From assembly GCF_030913635.1 (NCBI RefSeq), contig NZ_CP133188.1:124001-188000 (forward strand): a stretch of DNA of 64,000 nt, in the 5' to 3' direction. The notes under the pieces were generated by a model. That model did not search any database. It was not told the DNA's origin and saw only the letters and a list, made by a program, of their open reading frames with translations. Below, one piece after another: positions 1 through 8,753 of the stretch. Source of the DNA: Sedimentibacter sp. MB35-C1 (lineage in GTDB: Bacteria; Bacillota; Clostridia; Tissierellales; Sedimentibacteraceae). Within the stretch, counting starts at the first letter, position 1, and each line of letters begins with the position of its first letter. The position numbers and the translations under genes are program-made.

Positions 1-200
1 AAGCTTCTAAAGCGCCTGTCGCATCCAGCACATACATTGATAATCAGCGAACCTGATTTAAGCTGCGGGTTATGACGACAGCACACTTTATGCAATTCAA
101 CTTCCCCATAGTTTTTATTCAAGAATTCTATAATTTTATTTTCAACTTCAGGCTTATATATGCTCAAAGCACAGCCCGGATTAAAATACGTTTTCATCAT
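1..200 (-). CDS. (Fe-S)-binding CCG-type protein, 3' end cut by window
   Basis: Only the first 66 codons are inside the window. They read as the start of a CCG-domain Fe-S-binding protein of the kind seen in Clostridia: a YFNPGCALSIYKPE opening, a KVCCRHNPQL segment and an INVCAGCDRRF segment, giving many paired cysteines suited to an Fe-S cluster. The family resembles the cysteine-rich domain of heterodisulfide reductase; its substrate is unknown. An AGGAGG site lies 7 bases before the first of two adjacent ATGs, so I start at the first. The remainder lies left of position 1. Confidence 0.75.
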   Translation of the reverse strand, partial: MMKTYFNPGCALSIYKPEVENKIIEFLNKNYGEVELHKVCCRHNPQLKSGSLIINVCAGCDRRFRS

Positions 201-300
201 TATATTTCCTCCTGTCTAAATTTGCGCTTAGCTAAGGTACCTTCATTTACTACTTAATTTTAACAGGTGATAAATTAAAAATCTTCTTGATTTTAGATTT

Positions 301-447
301 CTAATTTTTATTTTTCGCAGTTTCCACTGCTCTTCTAAGACCTATCCACCAATCTTGTCTTATACTTTATTCTCCTGAAAATTTATCAATGCTATTAGTT
401 ATTGGTACTTCCGAAAATACTATCGCAATTATTCGTAATTCTCCCAT
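301..447 (-). pseudogene. Possible decayed coding fragment
   Basis: One frame runs from an ATG to a TAG and is broken only by a TAA at 367-369. It has protein-like stretches (IIAIVFSEVPITN, then RQDWWIGLRRAVETAKN). An adjacent frame just upstream (about 450-480) also looks coding. This suggests a short gene lost through a stop and a frameshift. I do not recognise the family. The rest of the gap between the Fe-S protein and the lipoprotein gene shows nothing else. Confidence 0.25.
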
Positions 448-487
448 AAGCAATTAATTCATCATTAAGATATTCCCTACAATTTCC

Positions 488-1588
488 TTATTTTATAACG
501 TCTTCACCGCTTATATCAAATTGTGGTAAGGTTATTAGCTTATCATTTGCTTCCTTGATAAAGGTAATATTAGCTAGGTACCTTCCTTTTTTCTTTTTAT
601 GGAATATCTCCGCTTGAAATAAAAGTTCACCAGTTGGTATATCTATTATAACCAACTCGTTGATACGTTTTCCGTCAACCCCAAATGTCCCATAAAGCTT
701 ATCTCCATATTGCTTAAAGCTTCTGCCTTCGTAATAGGATACATAATTATATTCACTGCTTGCTGTAATCCTCTTTATATCCCTAACATTAAAATCAGTG
801 TCAAAATACAAAAGAATAGGCTTATAAGTCTCGTCCTCCGTACAAAGTGCTACAATTGTGTCACCTAGCTTAGCTAGCTTTTCCAACCTAACAATATTAT
901 CTACTTGGATTGATAATGCTTTTGACTCATCTGTATTTGCATTATATTGATTTATATTCATTATATTATCCTTGATATAAGCTCCATAAAACATATTATT
1001 ATCAATTAGATTAGGTGACATAGATGGCAATTTAATAGTCCTATATGCCATTGATTCAATATCAATATTATATATAATTTCACCACCACATACTAAGGTG
1101 CTATCAGTAGCATCCAGTATGTGAAAACTTTCTTTAGTATCCAGTTCTAAATAAAGAGATTTTAGTTCACCATCAATAAGGAAATATAATTCGCTACGTT
1201 CATTATCAGTACCTACAAAGACCTCATAGCGCTCATTGCAATAGTATTCATCAAGCTCCATAGGCTGCAGATTATCAAAAAGTCCTTGTTTTTTACCAAG
1301 CTCAACAAGTTTTTTAAAGGAATCCTCCGGATAAGTTAATCCACCAAAGCCTCCGACAGTAGGGCTTTGGTTATATACAACCTTGTCCTTCCAATAAAAA
1401 TTCTCCTTTTTTGAAGACTTCGCAATACCTATTTGATAATACAATATTGCATTTAACTCTGTATTATCTAAATTATCCACCTTAATTTCATATGAAATAT
1501 CATCTGCTATTGTTAATTTACTGCTACTATCTTTACTGCATCCACTTAGTACCAATATTAATAGTACAGTTAATATTAATTTTTTCAT
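488..1588 (-). CDS. Lipoprotein of unknown function
   Basis: A 366-residue lipoprotein. The N-terminus has a charged MKK, a hydrophobic run and an LSGC lipobox at about residues 14-17, so it should be lipid-anchored outside the membrane. After a serine-rich linker the body is hydrophilic. It alternates short strands with phrases such as GGEIIYNIDIESMAYRTI and PILLYFDTDFNVRDI, which suits a beta-propeller or WD-like fold. No catalytic motif is visible. A GGGAG site precedes the ATG. It follows the guanine deaminase gene by about 70 bases on the same strand, so co-transcription is possible but no shared role is evident. Confidence 0.6.
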   Translation of the reverse strand: MKKLILTVLLILVLSGCSKDSSSKLTIADDISYEIKVDNLDNTELNAILYYQIGIAKSSKKENFYWKDKVVYNQSPTVGGFGGLTYPEDSFKKLVELGKKQGLFDNLQPMELDEYYCNERYEVFVGTDNERSELYFLIDGELKSLYLELDTKESFHILDATDSTLVCGGEIIYNIDIESMAYRTIKLPSMSPNLIDNNMFYGAYIKDNIMNINQYNANTDESKALSIQVDNIVRLEKLAKLGDTIVALCTEDETYKPILLYFDTDFNVRDIKRITASSEYNYVSYYEGRSFKQYGDKLYGTFGVDGKRINELVIIDIPTGELLFQAEIFHKKKKGRYLANITFIKEANDKLITLPQFDISGEDVIK

Positions 1589-1658
1589 ATATTCTTTCTC
1601 CCTAGATAGTGTAATAAATATAAGTTAGCATATACATGTTGTTGGTTAGTTCTCTTGT

Positions 1659-3005
1659 TCATCTTACTCTGCTTCCTTGAACCCACACTTCTTTTATATT
1701 AGATGACTCTGACAGTAGCAGTATTTTATGAAGCAAATCTTCAGGATTTTTTTCTTTGTAGAATCTTGGTATATTATTTTCTATGTTTATTATTTGTACA
1801 TCAAATGAATAGCCTTTATCAAGTTTTCCTATTGGTAAATTCAGCGCTGTGCCACCTGCTGCGGTAGCAGAGTAAAAAGCATTATTAATAGTTATAGAAG
1901 AGCATGATCGCCCTCTCTCGTCACGACACAGCGAAGGATTAACACCTTCTTGCAGCATTCTTGAAGATATTACAGCTTGCCTTATAGATTGATACATGCT
2001 TGGACTGTAGCCCCCTGATATATCTGTTGCCATCCCTATGTTAACACCCCTGCTGCTAAAATCCTTAAAAGGTAGTACAGCATTTGCAAAGTAAGCATTT
2101 GACAATGGACTATGTGCTATACTTGTTTTTTTATTAGTTATAATCTTTAAATCATCAGGTTCTAAAAATGGCGCATGTGCAATAACTGTTTTCTCAGTTA
2201 TTAAGCCAAAATTATCTAATGCTTGTGTATCACTTACACCATACTTATCTTTGGCAAATTGATGTGCCCAGTCACTTTCACTGCAGTGGGTCTGTATATG
2301 AACATCATACTTCTTTGCTAACCTCCCTAACTCCGTTAAAGCTTCGGAAGTACAGCTTGGAATAAATCTTGGTGTTACAACAGGATAAACCTTCTGCTTG
2401 TATAAATTTTGTATTTCTAATACTTCATTTATAAACTTTTCAGTTTCATAAACAGCTTCCTCCGGAGAAGCATCCCTATAGAACTCTAAATTACTATTTG
2501 GATCATCCATTACAACTTTTCCAACCAAACCGCGCTGCCCCAATTCTCCACATAAGCTTGCTAATAATGTGGACGATTCTCTATCTGCAGTAGCAAAATA
2601 CATTGCTGAAGTTGTGCCATGCCTTAGTGTAGTATTAACCACATCTCGATATACTTCGTTTGCAAATTCTAAATCCTTAAACTTTGATTCCAAAGGAAAG
2701 GTATATTCACCAAGCCATGTCTCAAGGGGCCTGTCTAAAGCGGTACCTGCCTGTGGCCATTGAGAAGCGTGAATATGTAAATCCACAAATCCCGGAAGCA
2801 TAACTTCCGAATCGGAAAGTATTCTTAATTTTCCACTCTTTAAATACTTAGATCTAATTAAATCGTAATCTTTATGCCCTTCTTCGTAAACTTCCTCTAT
2901 ATAACCTTCATTGTTTACACAAAATATACCATTGTTAACATATTTGATTTTGTTGAAATCTATACAATAAAAAGCATTGCCTTGAATAGCTGTGTTATTA
3001 AGCAT
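1659..3005 (-). CDS. guaD: Guanine deaminase
   Basis: A 448-residue amidohydrolase that should convert guanine to xanthine and ammonia in purine salvage. The zinc-site motif PGFVDLHIHASQ is at residues 71-82. The guanine-deaminase signature TALDRPLETWL...YTFP follows. Further metal or substrate ligands are H240 in HCSE, H277 in IAHAPF, and D328 in ATDISGG. Length matches the family. An upstream GGGAGG site decides the start. No purine riboswitch was recognisable in the roughly 150 bases upstream. Neighbours do not form a purine cluster, so the gene appears to stand alone, perhaps with the downstream lipoprotein. Confidence 0.88.
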   Translation of the reverse strand: MLNNTAIQGNAFYCIDFNKIKYVNNGIFCVNNEGYIEEVYEEGHKDYDLIRSKYLKSGKLRILSDSEVMLPGFVDLHIHASQWPQAGTALDRPLETWLGEYTFPLESKFKDLEFANEVYRDVVNTTLRHGTTSAMYFATADRESSTLLASLCGELGQRGLVGKVVMDDPNSNLEFYRDASPEEAVYETEKFINEVLEIQNLYKQKVYPVVTPRFIPSCTSEALTELGRLAKKYDVHIQTHCSESDWAHQFAKDKYGVSDTQALDNFGLITEKTVIAHAPFLEPDDLKIITNKKTSIAHSPLSNAYFANAVLPFKDFSSRGVNIGMATDISGGYSPSMYQSIRQAVISSRMLQEGVNPSLCRDERGRSCSSITINNAFYSATAAGGTALNLPIGKLDKGYSFDVQIINIENNIPRFYKEKNPEDLLHKILLLSESSNIKEVWVQGSRVR

Positions 3006-3160
3006 AATTTATCCTCCCACGCATCCTAGCGTCTTAAAAACATATTTAAATGTAACAAATCTATTGTGTCTTACAAATTTATTGCTTAAATAACTATATT
3101 ACAGCTATAAATATATGTCAACAGAACTTGAAACGCAAAATAGTATAAAATGTTTCCTCA

Positions 3161-3193
3161 TAAAAATACCGCCTGCAATTTCAGCAGACGGCA
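3161..3193 (-). terminator. Intrinsic terminator after the MerR-type gene
   Basis: GCCGTCTGC and GCAGGCGGT pair (two G-U) around a 7-base loop, followed on the minus strand by a T run. It sits 15 bases past the regulator's stop codon. Confidence 0.75.
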
Positions 3194-3207
3194 TCTTCAT
3201 AATCATG

Positions 3208-4026
3208 TTATTTCTTTTTAACGGGATAGCAAACCTCAGTGACGTATTCATTCGGGTTTTGTGTTTCATGTGGGCTGACATGATAGATATTGAAGGATAG
3301 TCCATCAAAATCATATCCATTATCTCTTACCCAAGTAGCTACAGTTTCATTTACTTCATCTACTTTTTCATAGCTTCCCTTGTAGATTGCAGAAGCAATC
3401 TCTATCGGAGGTTCAGTTTTAAAAATCACATTTTCTGTATTAGAATATTTGCCTTTAACAGATTTCTGAACCTCTACATCCACATCAGACTCCTTGTACT
3501 CTCCATCATGGAAGATAGCCATGGTGTAGCAAGGATCGCCATCCTGCATTTTAAGCATTGCAGTTTCCTGCATTAAGATTCCCCATAACATTCCCTCATG
3601 CTCATAAGAAGGAATTGTTTTTCTTACGCTTGCAACATATCGCTCAGGTAAAGTTTTTAAAGACACATTGTAATTCATAGCAGTTTCATCCTTTCTCATT
3701 CTTTGAATGGCTGTATCAAGAAGCAGTAAACGACGGTTTGTTTCTTTAGTCTCTTCTAGGACTTCTGCATATTTTATTGTCAAGAATTCAGCCAGTGCCT
3801 GTGGATTATCATAGCTTTTGAGAATTTCTCCAATGGCAGAAAGACTAAAACCCATATCCTTTAAAGATGTAATCCTACCCGCTGTTGGCAGTTGATCTTC
3901 ACCATAATGTCGGTATCCAGTGAAGCTATCAGTCGTCTTTGGTATAAGCAAACCGATTTCATCGTAATGCCGTAGCATTCGTATACTAATCCTTGATAAT
4001 TTCGAAAAATCACCTATTCTTAACAT
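3208..4026 (-). CDS. MerR-family regulator with GyrI-like effector domain
   Basis: A 272-residue regulator of the BltR/BmrR type. Residues 1-75 form the winged MerR helix-turn-helix (MLRIGDFSKLSRISIRMLRHYDEIGLL). A coiled-coil dimer helix follows at about 76-115. Residues 120-270 form a GyrI-like small-molecule pocket ending in the common PNEYVTEVCYPVKKK tail. Such proteins bind hydrophobic or cationic ligands and activate efflux genes by untwisting a long-spacer promoter. The only such promoter seen is its own. No transporter gene is adjacent, so the target may be itself or distant. Confidence 0.87.
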   Translation of the reverse strand: MLRIGDFSKLSRISIRMLRHYDEIGLLIPKTTDSFTGYRHYGEDQLPTAGRITSLKDMGFSLSAIGEILKSYDNPQALAEFLTIKYAEVLEETKETNRRLLLLDTAIQRMRKDETAMNYNVSLKTLPERYVASVRKTIPSYEHEGMLWGILMQETAMLKMQDGDPCYTMAIFHDGEYKESDVDVEVQKSVKGKYSNTENVIFKTEPPIEIASAIYKGSYEKVDEVNETVATWVRDNGYDFDGLSFNIYHVSPHETQNPNEYVTEVCYPVKKK

Positions 4027-4069
4027 TTTTTATTTCCTCACATATATGTGTATTTTTGAGCTTATCTAT

Positions 4070-4100
4070 ATTGTAGAGTATATCATAATGTGAGAGTCAA
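4070..4100 (-). promoter_or_regulatory. 19-bp-spacer promoter of the MerR-type gene
   Basis: TTGACT (-35, 4100-4095) and TACAAT (-10, 4075-4070) are separated by exactly 19 bp, the overlong spacing typical of MerR-activated promoters. It lies about 45 bases upstream of the regulator's ATG, implying autoregulation. Confidence 0.65.
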
Positions 4101-4281
4101 TAGTTATTTTAAAATTTATCTTTCACTTTCCTTTCCATACGATTTTTCCTTGTATCATTGCTCTTTGCCGCATTTATACAAACAACACACTTCTCAATTT
4201 AGGATATAAAAAACAACCTCTCAAATTGAAAGATTGCTCGTTGTAATTGGACTATATTTAAGGTTAAGAGACATGTGTTGC

Positions 4282-4932
4282 TTATTTTATGCACATCAAT
4301 TCCGAAATAGCAATGCAAATTAAGGGCATATACATAAATAATAATGTTAGCCTTTGCCACATGCCCTCTCTTGCAATTATAGTATTCTTAAATTTTGGTT
4401 TTTCTGCTGCAATAAATAATATAAAAAAAATAAAAGCTAAAATAAAACATACAAGAAATATTATTCCGTCACATATAATTTTACCTTTGAAGGAAAGTAT
4501 CGATAGCATTAAAGGTACAAATAACAAAAATATAAAACCAATTGATGCACCAACTCCATGAACCTTTGATGCTGTTGTGACAACCTCTTTACTTTCATTG
4601 ACACTGAATAACCCTGAAATTATTCCTGCTCCTATTGCAAAAGTGCTCAACAACATAATAACAGAAATTGTTAGCCCTGTAGAAATAAACTGATATTTAA
4701 TATATATTAATTTACTGGATAACAATAATAATACCCCTAGAAGAATTAACCAAAAATTATATATTTTATGTACTGGACTATTAGGATTTCCTAAAGAGCT
4801 CATAACAAAAGTTGAATGTGAATAACCTTTATAAAATGGAGCAAGAGTATATGGAACTATAAAGTCTCCTAAAACAGCTATTAATAATATGGCACTTAAC
4901 ACTTTGTTATTATCAAAAATCATTTCAAACAC
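4282..4932 (-). CDS. DUF998-family membrane protein
   Basis: About 216 residues with six or so hydrophobic helices. It carries the DUF998-type pattern: an early FIVPYTLAPFYKGYSHSTF loop followed by SSLGNPNSPVHKIYN and helices at regular spacing. DUF998 proteins are integral membrane proteins of unknown function. The start is uncertain. A GTG exists 18 bases further upstream, but an AAGGAAG site lies 8 bases before the GTG used here. No partner gene is evident; the neighbours are a MerR regulator and the broken deformylase gene. Confidence 0.7.
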   Translation of the reverse strand: MFEMIFDNNKVLSAILLIAVLGDFIVPYTLAPFYKGYSHSTFVMSSLGNPNSPVHKIYNFWLILLGVLLLLSSKLIYIKYQFISTGLTISVIMLLSTFAIGAGIISGLFSVNESKEVVTTASKVHGVGASIGFIFLLFVPLMLSILSFKGKIICDGIIFLVCFILAFIFFILFIAAEKPKFKNTIIAREGMWQRLTLLFMYMPLICIAISELMCIK

Positions 4933-5122
4933 AGAAAAAACTTCCTTCACAAATAGTATAAATTAACTTTTTATCATATTGCTTAAATTCCATTTATTTC
5001 ATTATACCATATTTAAATTTCAGCTACAATCTGTGTTTGAGAAAGAAATTCAAACACAAGAGTAATGACCAAAGCAAAAATAGCCATTCTGTTGCCTTTA
5101 TCTTAATACTCTCAATACAAAA

Positions 5123-5526
5123 TTACTTTAAGAACTCAATTACCTTATCTAGAAAAATCTCACCATCTAAATGTTCGATTTCATGACAAAAGCATTTTGC
5201 CATTTCTCCCTCTTCGGTCAAAATTATTTTCTCTCCGTTCTCATCAAGTGCTTGAATCGTAACCGACTGTGGACGAATTGTTTTTCCAAAACGTCCCGGA
5301 TAGCTCAGGCAACCTTCAATACATTCCTGAGAGCCGCTGCTGCCAATAATTTTAGGGTTAACTAATTTTAAACACTTACCATCAAAATCAATTACTACAA
5401 GGCGACGCAAAATACCCACTTGATTAGCTGCTAATGCAGCTCCATTAGGAGTTGTATGAAGTGTTTCCATCATATCCTCTAAAAGAGTGCGTACATGATC
5501 ATCTACTATAATAACCTCCTCATATA
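5123..5526 (-). pseudogene. def: Peptide deformylase, 3' part (gene split by IS110 element)
   Basis: This fragment carries all three deformylase motifs: GAALAANQ (motif I, with A in place of the second G), EGCLS (motif II, metal Cys) and HEIEHLDG (motif III, metal His pair). The frame continues upstream of the first ATG (5473) through EEVIIVDDHVRTLLED, a normal deformylase stretch, to the insertion point near 5526. The missing first 23 residues lie beyond the element at 7506-7577. Joining the two through one copy of TATA gives an uninterrupted protein of about 156 residues. A 116-residue product from the internal ATG would lack the N-terminal strand and is probably inactive. Confidence 0.85.
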
Positions 5527-5979
5527 GTCAAGCTTTTTTCCTTGAAAAATCAAGGTTTTTTGTTTCTTTATCTCAGATAAATGGCCATAGTCATGGATAT
5601 TTCTTGTATCGAGTACTAAAATAGTGGTATTAGGGTACACGAAGTAAAACGTCTTTGTTTTTCGCTTTACATGGCCTTGTGTATACCCATCCCTCTATGG
5701 CAGCTAACCTCCTGTATCCACCAGGATCTCCATCCGTTTCCGCATGCGTCCTAACTACCTTCGTCCTGCCTATCCATAACCAGGGTGTCAGCTTAGCTCC
5801 TTAACAGGGTCTATGCCCTATGGAAAATATTCCTGCCGACTACTGGCTCATTCTTTGTTTTGATTACTGATTTTGCTCCTACAACAGCGTTGTTTCCAAC
5901 GGACGTTTTCCTGTTGCTTTCTGTTTATTGTATAGCCACATTTGTGGCAGTTTCCAGCTTAACCTCTTGTTTACTATTT

Positions 5980-6059
5980 ATCGTGGCTGGATTTAATTGT
6001 CAAGGGCTTGCCGCTTTAGCGGTACTAACGTACCCTTGATAATTAAATTCAACCGCGAT
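5980..6059. repeat. 27-bp inverted repeat in the IS non-coding arm
   Basis: Arms 5980-6006 and 6033-6059 match at 23 of 27 positions. The loop itself contains a CCGC-TTTA-GCGG hairpin. Three of the four differences are G-U pairs when the plus strand is transcribed and only one is when the minus strand is. The structure ends about 38 bases past the transposase stop. It may be part of the bridge RNA, a transposase terminator or a block to read-through. Confidence 0.7.
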
Positions 6060-6096
6060 ATCTTTCAACAGAGGTTTAAGCTTATTGCTTTACTTT

Positions 6097-7389
6097 TTAT
6101 GCTGCCTGTGCTGATATCGGTGGTCTCTTGATGTCTCCAAGCATTTTTACAGGATCATAGCTGACTCCTGTTGTTAGAATCTTGTAAATCACCCTAAGCA
6201 ACTTACAGGCAACTGCAATCAGCGACTGCATCTTCTTCAATGGATTATTCTGTCTGGTCGTATAATAATGGTGCAGTTCCCTGAACTCTTTATTTTTTCC
6301 AACTAATGACATTGCAACCTCAAACAGCAGATATCTCAGTCTCTTGCGACCACGTCTGCTTATCGTTGTCTCGCCCTTATGTTTTCCAGAACTGTTCTCC
6401 ACCAGTGCATATCCTGCTAGCTTCTGTATCTGTTTTGGGTTATCAAAACGTCTTATGTCACCCACTTCAGCTATAAATCCAGATACGGTCTTACTTCCAA
6501 TACCTTTAATTTCCAGCAACTTATCTGTGTATGAAATTCCACTCATCAAGTCTTCTATTAGAGCCATTAGTTCATTGACTCTTTTACTATAAACCTCATA
6601 ATCACTGAGCAGATTTTTTATTTCCATACGTGCTGCTGTCAAACCTTCCTGACTGCCAATGCTATGCTCTGCAGCTGCTACCAAGGTCTTTGCCCTCTTT
6701 CGTCCAGCGCCTCTCAGCTTTGCGTCCCGCCAGATTTTGTTCACTCCTTCCACACCTAACGCTGCAATGTCTGCTGGCAATGGTGCCTGTGCTAAAATCA
6801 TCAATCCGCTTTTTGCATCTTTCTTCCCATAAACGTCTTTATACTCTGGAAAGTAAATGCTGAACCATCTTGCAATCCTATTAAGAACTCTTGTAAGTTC
6901 CTCCTGCGCCTGAAATCTCAGGTTTGAAGCCGTCCTAAGCTCTGCATAGACACCTTCCGGAAGGTAAGGGTAAGAGAATCGCCCCTCATTGATTAGTCCT
7001 GCGATTACTTTCGGATCCTTGCGATCAGTCTTTGTTGGATTGTTATCATCTAGTTCTTTGGATTTCTTTACGTGATGAGGATTGACAAGCACCGGTCTCA
7101 TGCCGTTGTCCTGTAGGAACTTTCCTAGTGCAAACCAGTAGTGTCCTGTTGGCTCCATCCCTGGAAGTACAGCCTGTTTCTCATGCTTTTCTCCCAGTTC
7201 ATGCATCCATGCCAAAAAACTGTTAAATCCAGCTTCTGTATTACTGAATGAGAAGGCCTTCTTTGAGTACTCATAACCTCTCCAGTCAAAAGCTCTGGCA
7301 TAGTGTAGTTCACTTCCGACATCAATACCAACCACTAAAGTTTTTTCTGTAATAGTTCCTAATTTTGCGTTCTGTGTGTTATAATTCAT
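6097..7389 (-). CDS. IS110-family transposase (DEDD recombinase)
   Basis: A 430-residue recombinase that moves the surrounding element. The N-terminal RuvC-like DEDD domain shows D23 (VVGIDVG), E79 (MEPTGHYW), D122 and D125 (TDRKDPKVIAG). The C-terminal Transposase_20 domain has the helix-hairpin-helix-like LLEIKGIGSKTVSGF, then KLAGYALVENSSGKHKG with the conserved serine (S333/S334), and RRGRKRLRYLL. Known family members are guided by a structured RNA from the element's own non-coding end. Length is normal and no lesion is seen, so it may be active. Its GC content looks higher than that of its neighbours, consistent with recent arrival. Confidence 0.93.
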   Translation of the reverse strand: MNYNTQNAKLGTITEKTLVVGIDVGSELHYARAFDWRGYEYSKKAFSFSNTEAGFNSFLAWMHELGEKHEKQAVLPGMEPTGHYWFALGKFLQDNGMRPVLVNPHHVKKSKELDDNNPTKTDRKDPKVIAGLINEGRFSYPYLPEGVYAELRTASNLRFQAQEELTRVLNRIARWFSIYFPEYKDVYGKKDAKSGLMILAQAPLPADIAALGVEGVNKIWRDAKLRGAGRKRAKTLVAAAEHSIGSQEGLTAARMEIKNLLSDYEVYSKRVNELMALIEDLMSGISYTDKLLEIKGIGSKTVSGFIAEVGDIRRFDNPKQIQKLAGYALVENSSGKHKGETTISRRGRKRLRYLLFEVAMSLVGKNKEFRELHHYYTTRQNNPLKKMQSLIAVACKLLRVIYKILTTGVSYDPVKMLGDIKRPPISAQAA

Positions 7390-7505
7390 TTCTAGATACC
7401 TCTCTGTTTAATAAGATTTTTTACTAACCGGCAAAGTCAGTAATCTTATTGTACACTGAGGTATTTTTTTCTCAACCTTCTTTCTTGGAATTCCTTATAT
7501 TTGAA

Positions 7506-7577
7506 TTATACAGGAAGCTCCTTGCATCTTTTTTCTAATATTTCATCACCATCAAAACGAATCTCACGAATTGCCAT
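7506..7577 (-). pseudogene. def: Peptide deformylase, 5' part (gene split by IS110 element)
   Basis: Twenty-three codons (MAIREIRFDGDEILEKRCKE...) followed by TAA created at the element junction. This is the usual deformylase N-terminus, and it joins in frame to the fragment at 5123-5526. Its ATG shares one base with the stop of the XRE gene (TAATG), so the original deformylase was translationally coupled to that regulator. Confidence 0.85.
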
Positions 7578-7813
7578 TATAATCCCCCCCTGCTTCTTTC
7601 GGCACGTGATTTTTTAGTGCTTTCCTCAAACAAAAAAACTTCCTCAATTGTACACCCAAACGCCTTTGCAATGTCATATGCAATCCATATAGATGGTTCA
7701 AACTTCTCTGTTTCAATGGCATTAACAGCTTGTCTAGATGTGCCTATTAAATTGCCCAATTGTTCCTGTGTCAGCCCTTTTTTCTCTCGTAATTCTTTAA
7801 TACGATTTTTCAT
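7577..7813 (-). CDS. XRE-family transcriptional regulator (YozG/HipB-like)
   Basis: A 78-residue protein, almost all of it one helix-turn-helix: MKNRIKELREKKGLTQEQ, then LIGTSRQAVNAIE and the FEPSIWIAYDIAKAFGCTIEEVF helix. It probably acts as a dimer on the inverted repeat in its own promoter. The ATG chosen is the one preceded by AAGGAG; the frame stays open upstream but there it covers the promoter. The stop overlaps the deformylase ATG. The pair formed an operon before the insertion. Confidence 0.85.
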   Translation of the reverse strand: MKNRIKELREKKGLTQEQLGNLIGTSRQAVNAIETEKFEPSIWIAYDIAKAFGCTIEEVFLFEESTKKSRAERSRGGL

Positions 7814-7845
7814 AAGCCAATTTTTCTCCTTTTGCCGTTTGCAAA

Positions 7846-7905
7846 GTAATGTTAACCTTACTTTAATTTTATCAACAGTTACAGTATATGTCAAGTTAAC
7901 ATTAC
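7846..7905 (-). promoter_or_regulatory. XRE promoter flanked by a perfect 11-bp inverted repeat
   Basis: TTGACA (7894-7889), a 17-bp spacer and TAAAAT (7871-7866) make a near-consensus promoter. It is bracketed by GTAATGTTAAC (7846-7856) and its exact complement (7895-7905). Each arm includes the palindrome GTTAAC. This is the arrangement expected for autorepression by the XRE protein, whose ATG is about 33 bases downstream. Confidence 0.75.
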
Positions 7906-8037
7906 AAAAATCAAACCTCATGCAAAAACGCTTTTTGTCTGCTGCCTTGAACAACTATTGTAATATTTGTAAAAATATATTAAAATTACATCAATGTTAA
8001 ATGAACTAATTTACTATAAAGAGAAAGGATACGAAGT

Positions 8038-8706
8038 ATGGATAATTACTATGCCGGAAAATTAAATTCTCAAATGTTGTATCAAGTATATGAAACACAA
8101 ATTCCTCGTGTCAAGCAGTACTTACAAGCGGAGATAGATTTTGTCAAGGAAAATCTATCAAAAACACAAAGCGTTTTGGAGCTTGGAGCCGGATATGGTC
8201 GAATTATTAAGGAATTGGCTCCCTTCTGCGGATCTATTGTCGGAATAGATATCTCGGTGGAAAGCGTTGAGTTAGGCAGAGAGTATCTCAAAGACTGCCC
8301 AAACGCGAGCATAGTTGCGATGAATGTCCACAAAATGAACTTCCATAGGCCATTTGATGTCATTTTATGCCTGCAAAACGGGTTGTCTGCCATGCGTGCT
8401 GATTCCACCGTAATTAATAAAATTCTTGAAACGTTGGCACCGGGCGGGACGGCTTATTTCAGCAGTTATAGTGCTAAATTTTGGGATTTTCGCCTGAAAT
8501 GGTTTGAAGAGCAATCCTCCAAAGGGCTTTTGGGTGAAATTGACTATGCAAAAACCCAAAACGGTGTGATTGTCTGCAAAGGAGGCTTTGAGGCAACAAC
8601 CTATTCACCTGAGGACTTACAGAAAATTGGCGAGGAGTCAGGATGTCCCTACTGGGTGCAAGAGGTGGATGAATCTAGCCTATTTCTAATTATCCATAAG
8701 AACTGA
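8038..8706 (+). CDS. Class I SAM-dependent methyltransferase
   Basis: A 222-residue Rossmann-fold methyltransferase. Motif I is LELGAGYG (residues 47-54), followed by VGIDIS with the acidic residue that binds the SAM ribose. Motif IV is about FDVILCLQNGLS, and LAPGGTAYFSSYS is the post-II segment. The substrate cannot be told from sequence. It lies divergent to the XRE-deformylase operon, and its promoter region is adjacent to the XRE operator, so it may share that control. AAAGGA precedes the ATG by 8 bases. A hairpin terminator follows. Confidence 0.85.
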   Translation: MDNYYAGKLNSQMLYQVYETQIPRVKQYLQAEIDFVKENLSKTQSVLELGAGYGRIIKELAPFCGSIVGIDISVESVELGREYLKDCPNASIVAMNVHKMNFHRPFDVILCLQNGLSAMRADSTVINKILETLAPGGTAYFSSYSAKFWDFRLKWFEEQSSKGLLGEIDYAKTQNGVIVCKGGFEATTYSPEDLQKIGEESGCPYWVQEVDESSLFLIIHKN

Positions 8707-8713
8707 CTAAAAA

Positions 8714-8753
8714 AACTCCCTCTAGTACTCAATGTGTTGAGTAAAAGGGAGTT
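8714..8753. terminator. Bidirectional hairpin terminator
   Basis: AACTCCCT pairs with AGGGAGTT, with an inner TACTCAA/TTGAGTA stem. The stronger T run is on the minus-strand side. It separates the convergent methyltransferase gene and the small minus-strand membrane ORF. Confidence 0.75.

Larger units (their letters stand above)
5527..7506 (-). mobile_element. IS110-family insertion sequence (about 1.98 kb)
   Basis: The ends are inferred from the split deformylase gene. TATA occurs at both junctions (5523-5526 and 7507-7510), so the edges are ambiguous by a few bases. It holds one DEDD transposase gene with about 115 bases of non-coding DNA on its 5' side and about 570 bases on its 3' side. 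The 3' arm contains no gene. It carries a 27-bp inverted repeat (5980-6059) and small hairpins, and resembles the long non-coding arm that encodes bridge RNA in this family. A long 3' arm is more typical of the IS1111 subgroup. No long terminal inverted repeats were seen. Confidence 0.8.

Noticed and set aside
3006-3110. Purine riboswitch upstream of guanine deaminase
   Set aside because: The conserved purine-riboswitch core was not found in the leader.
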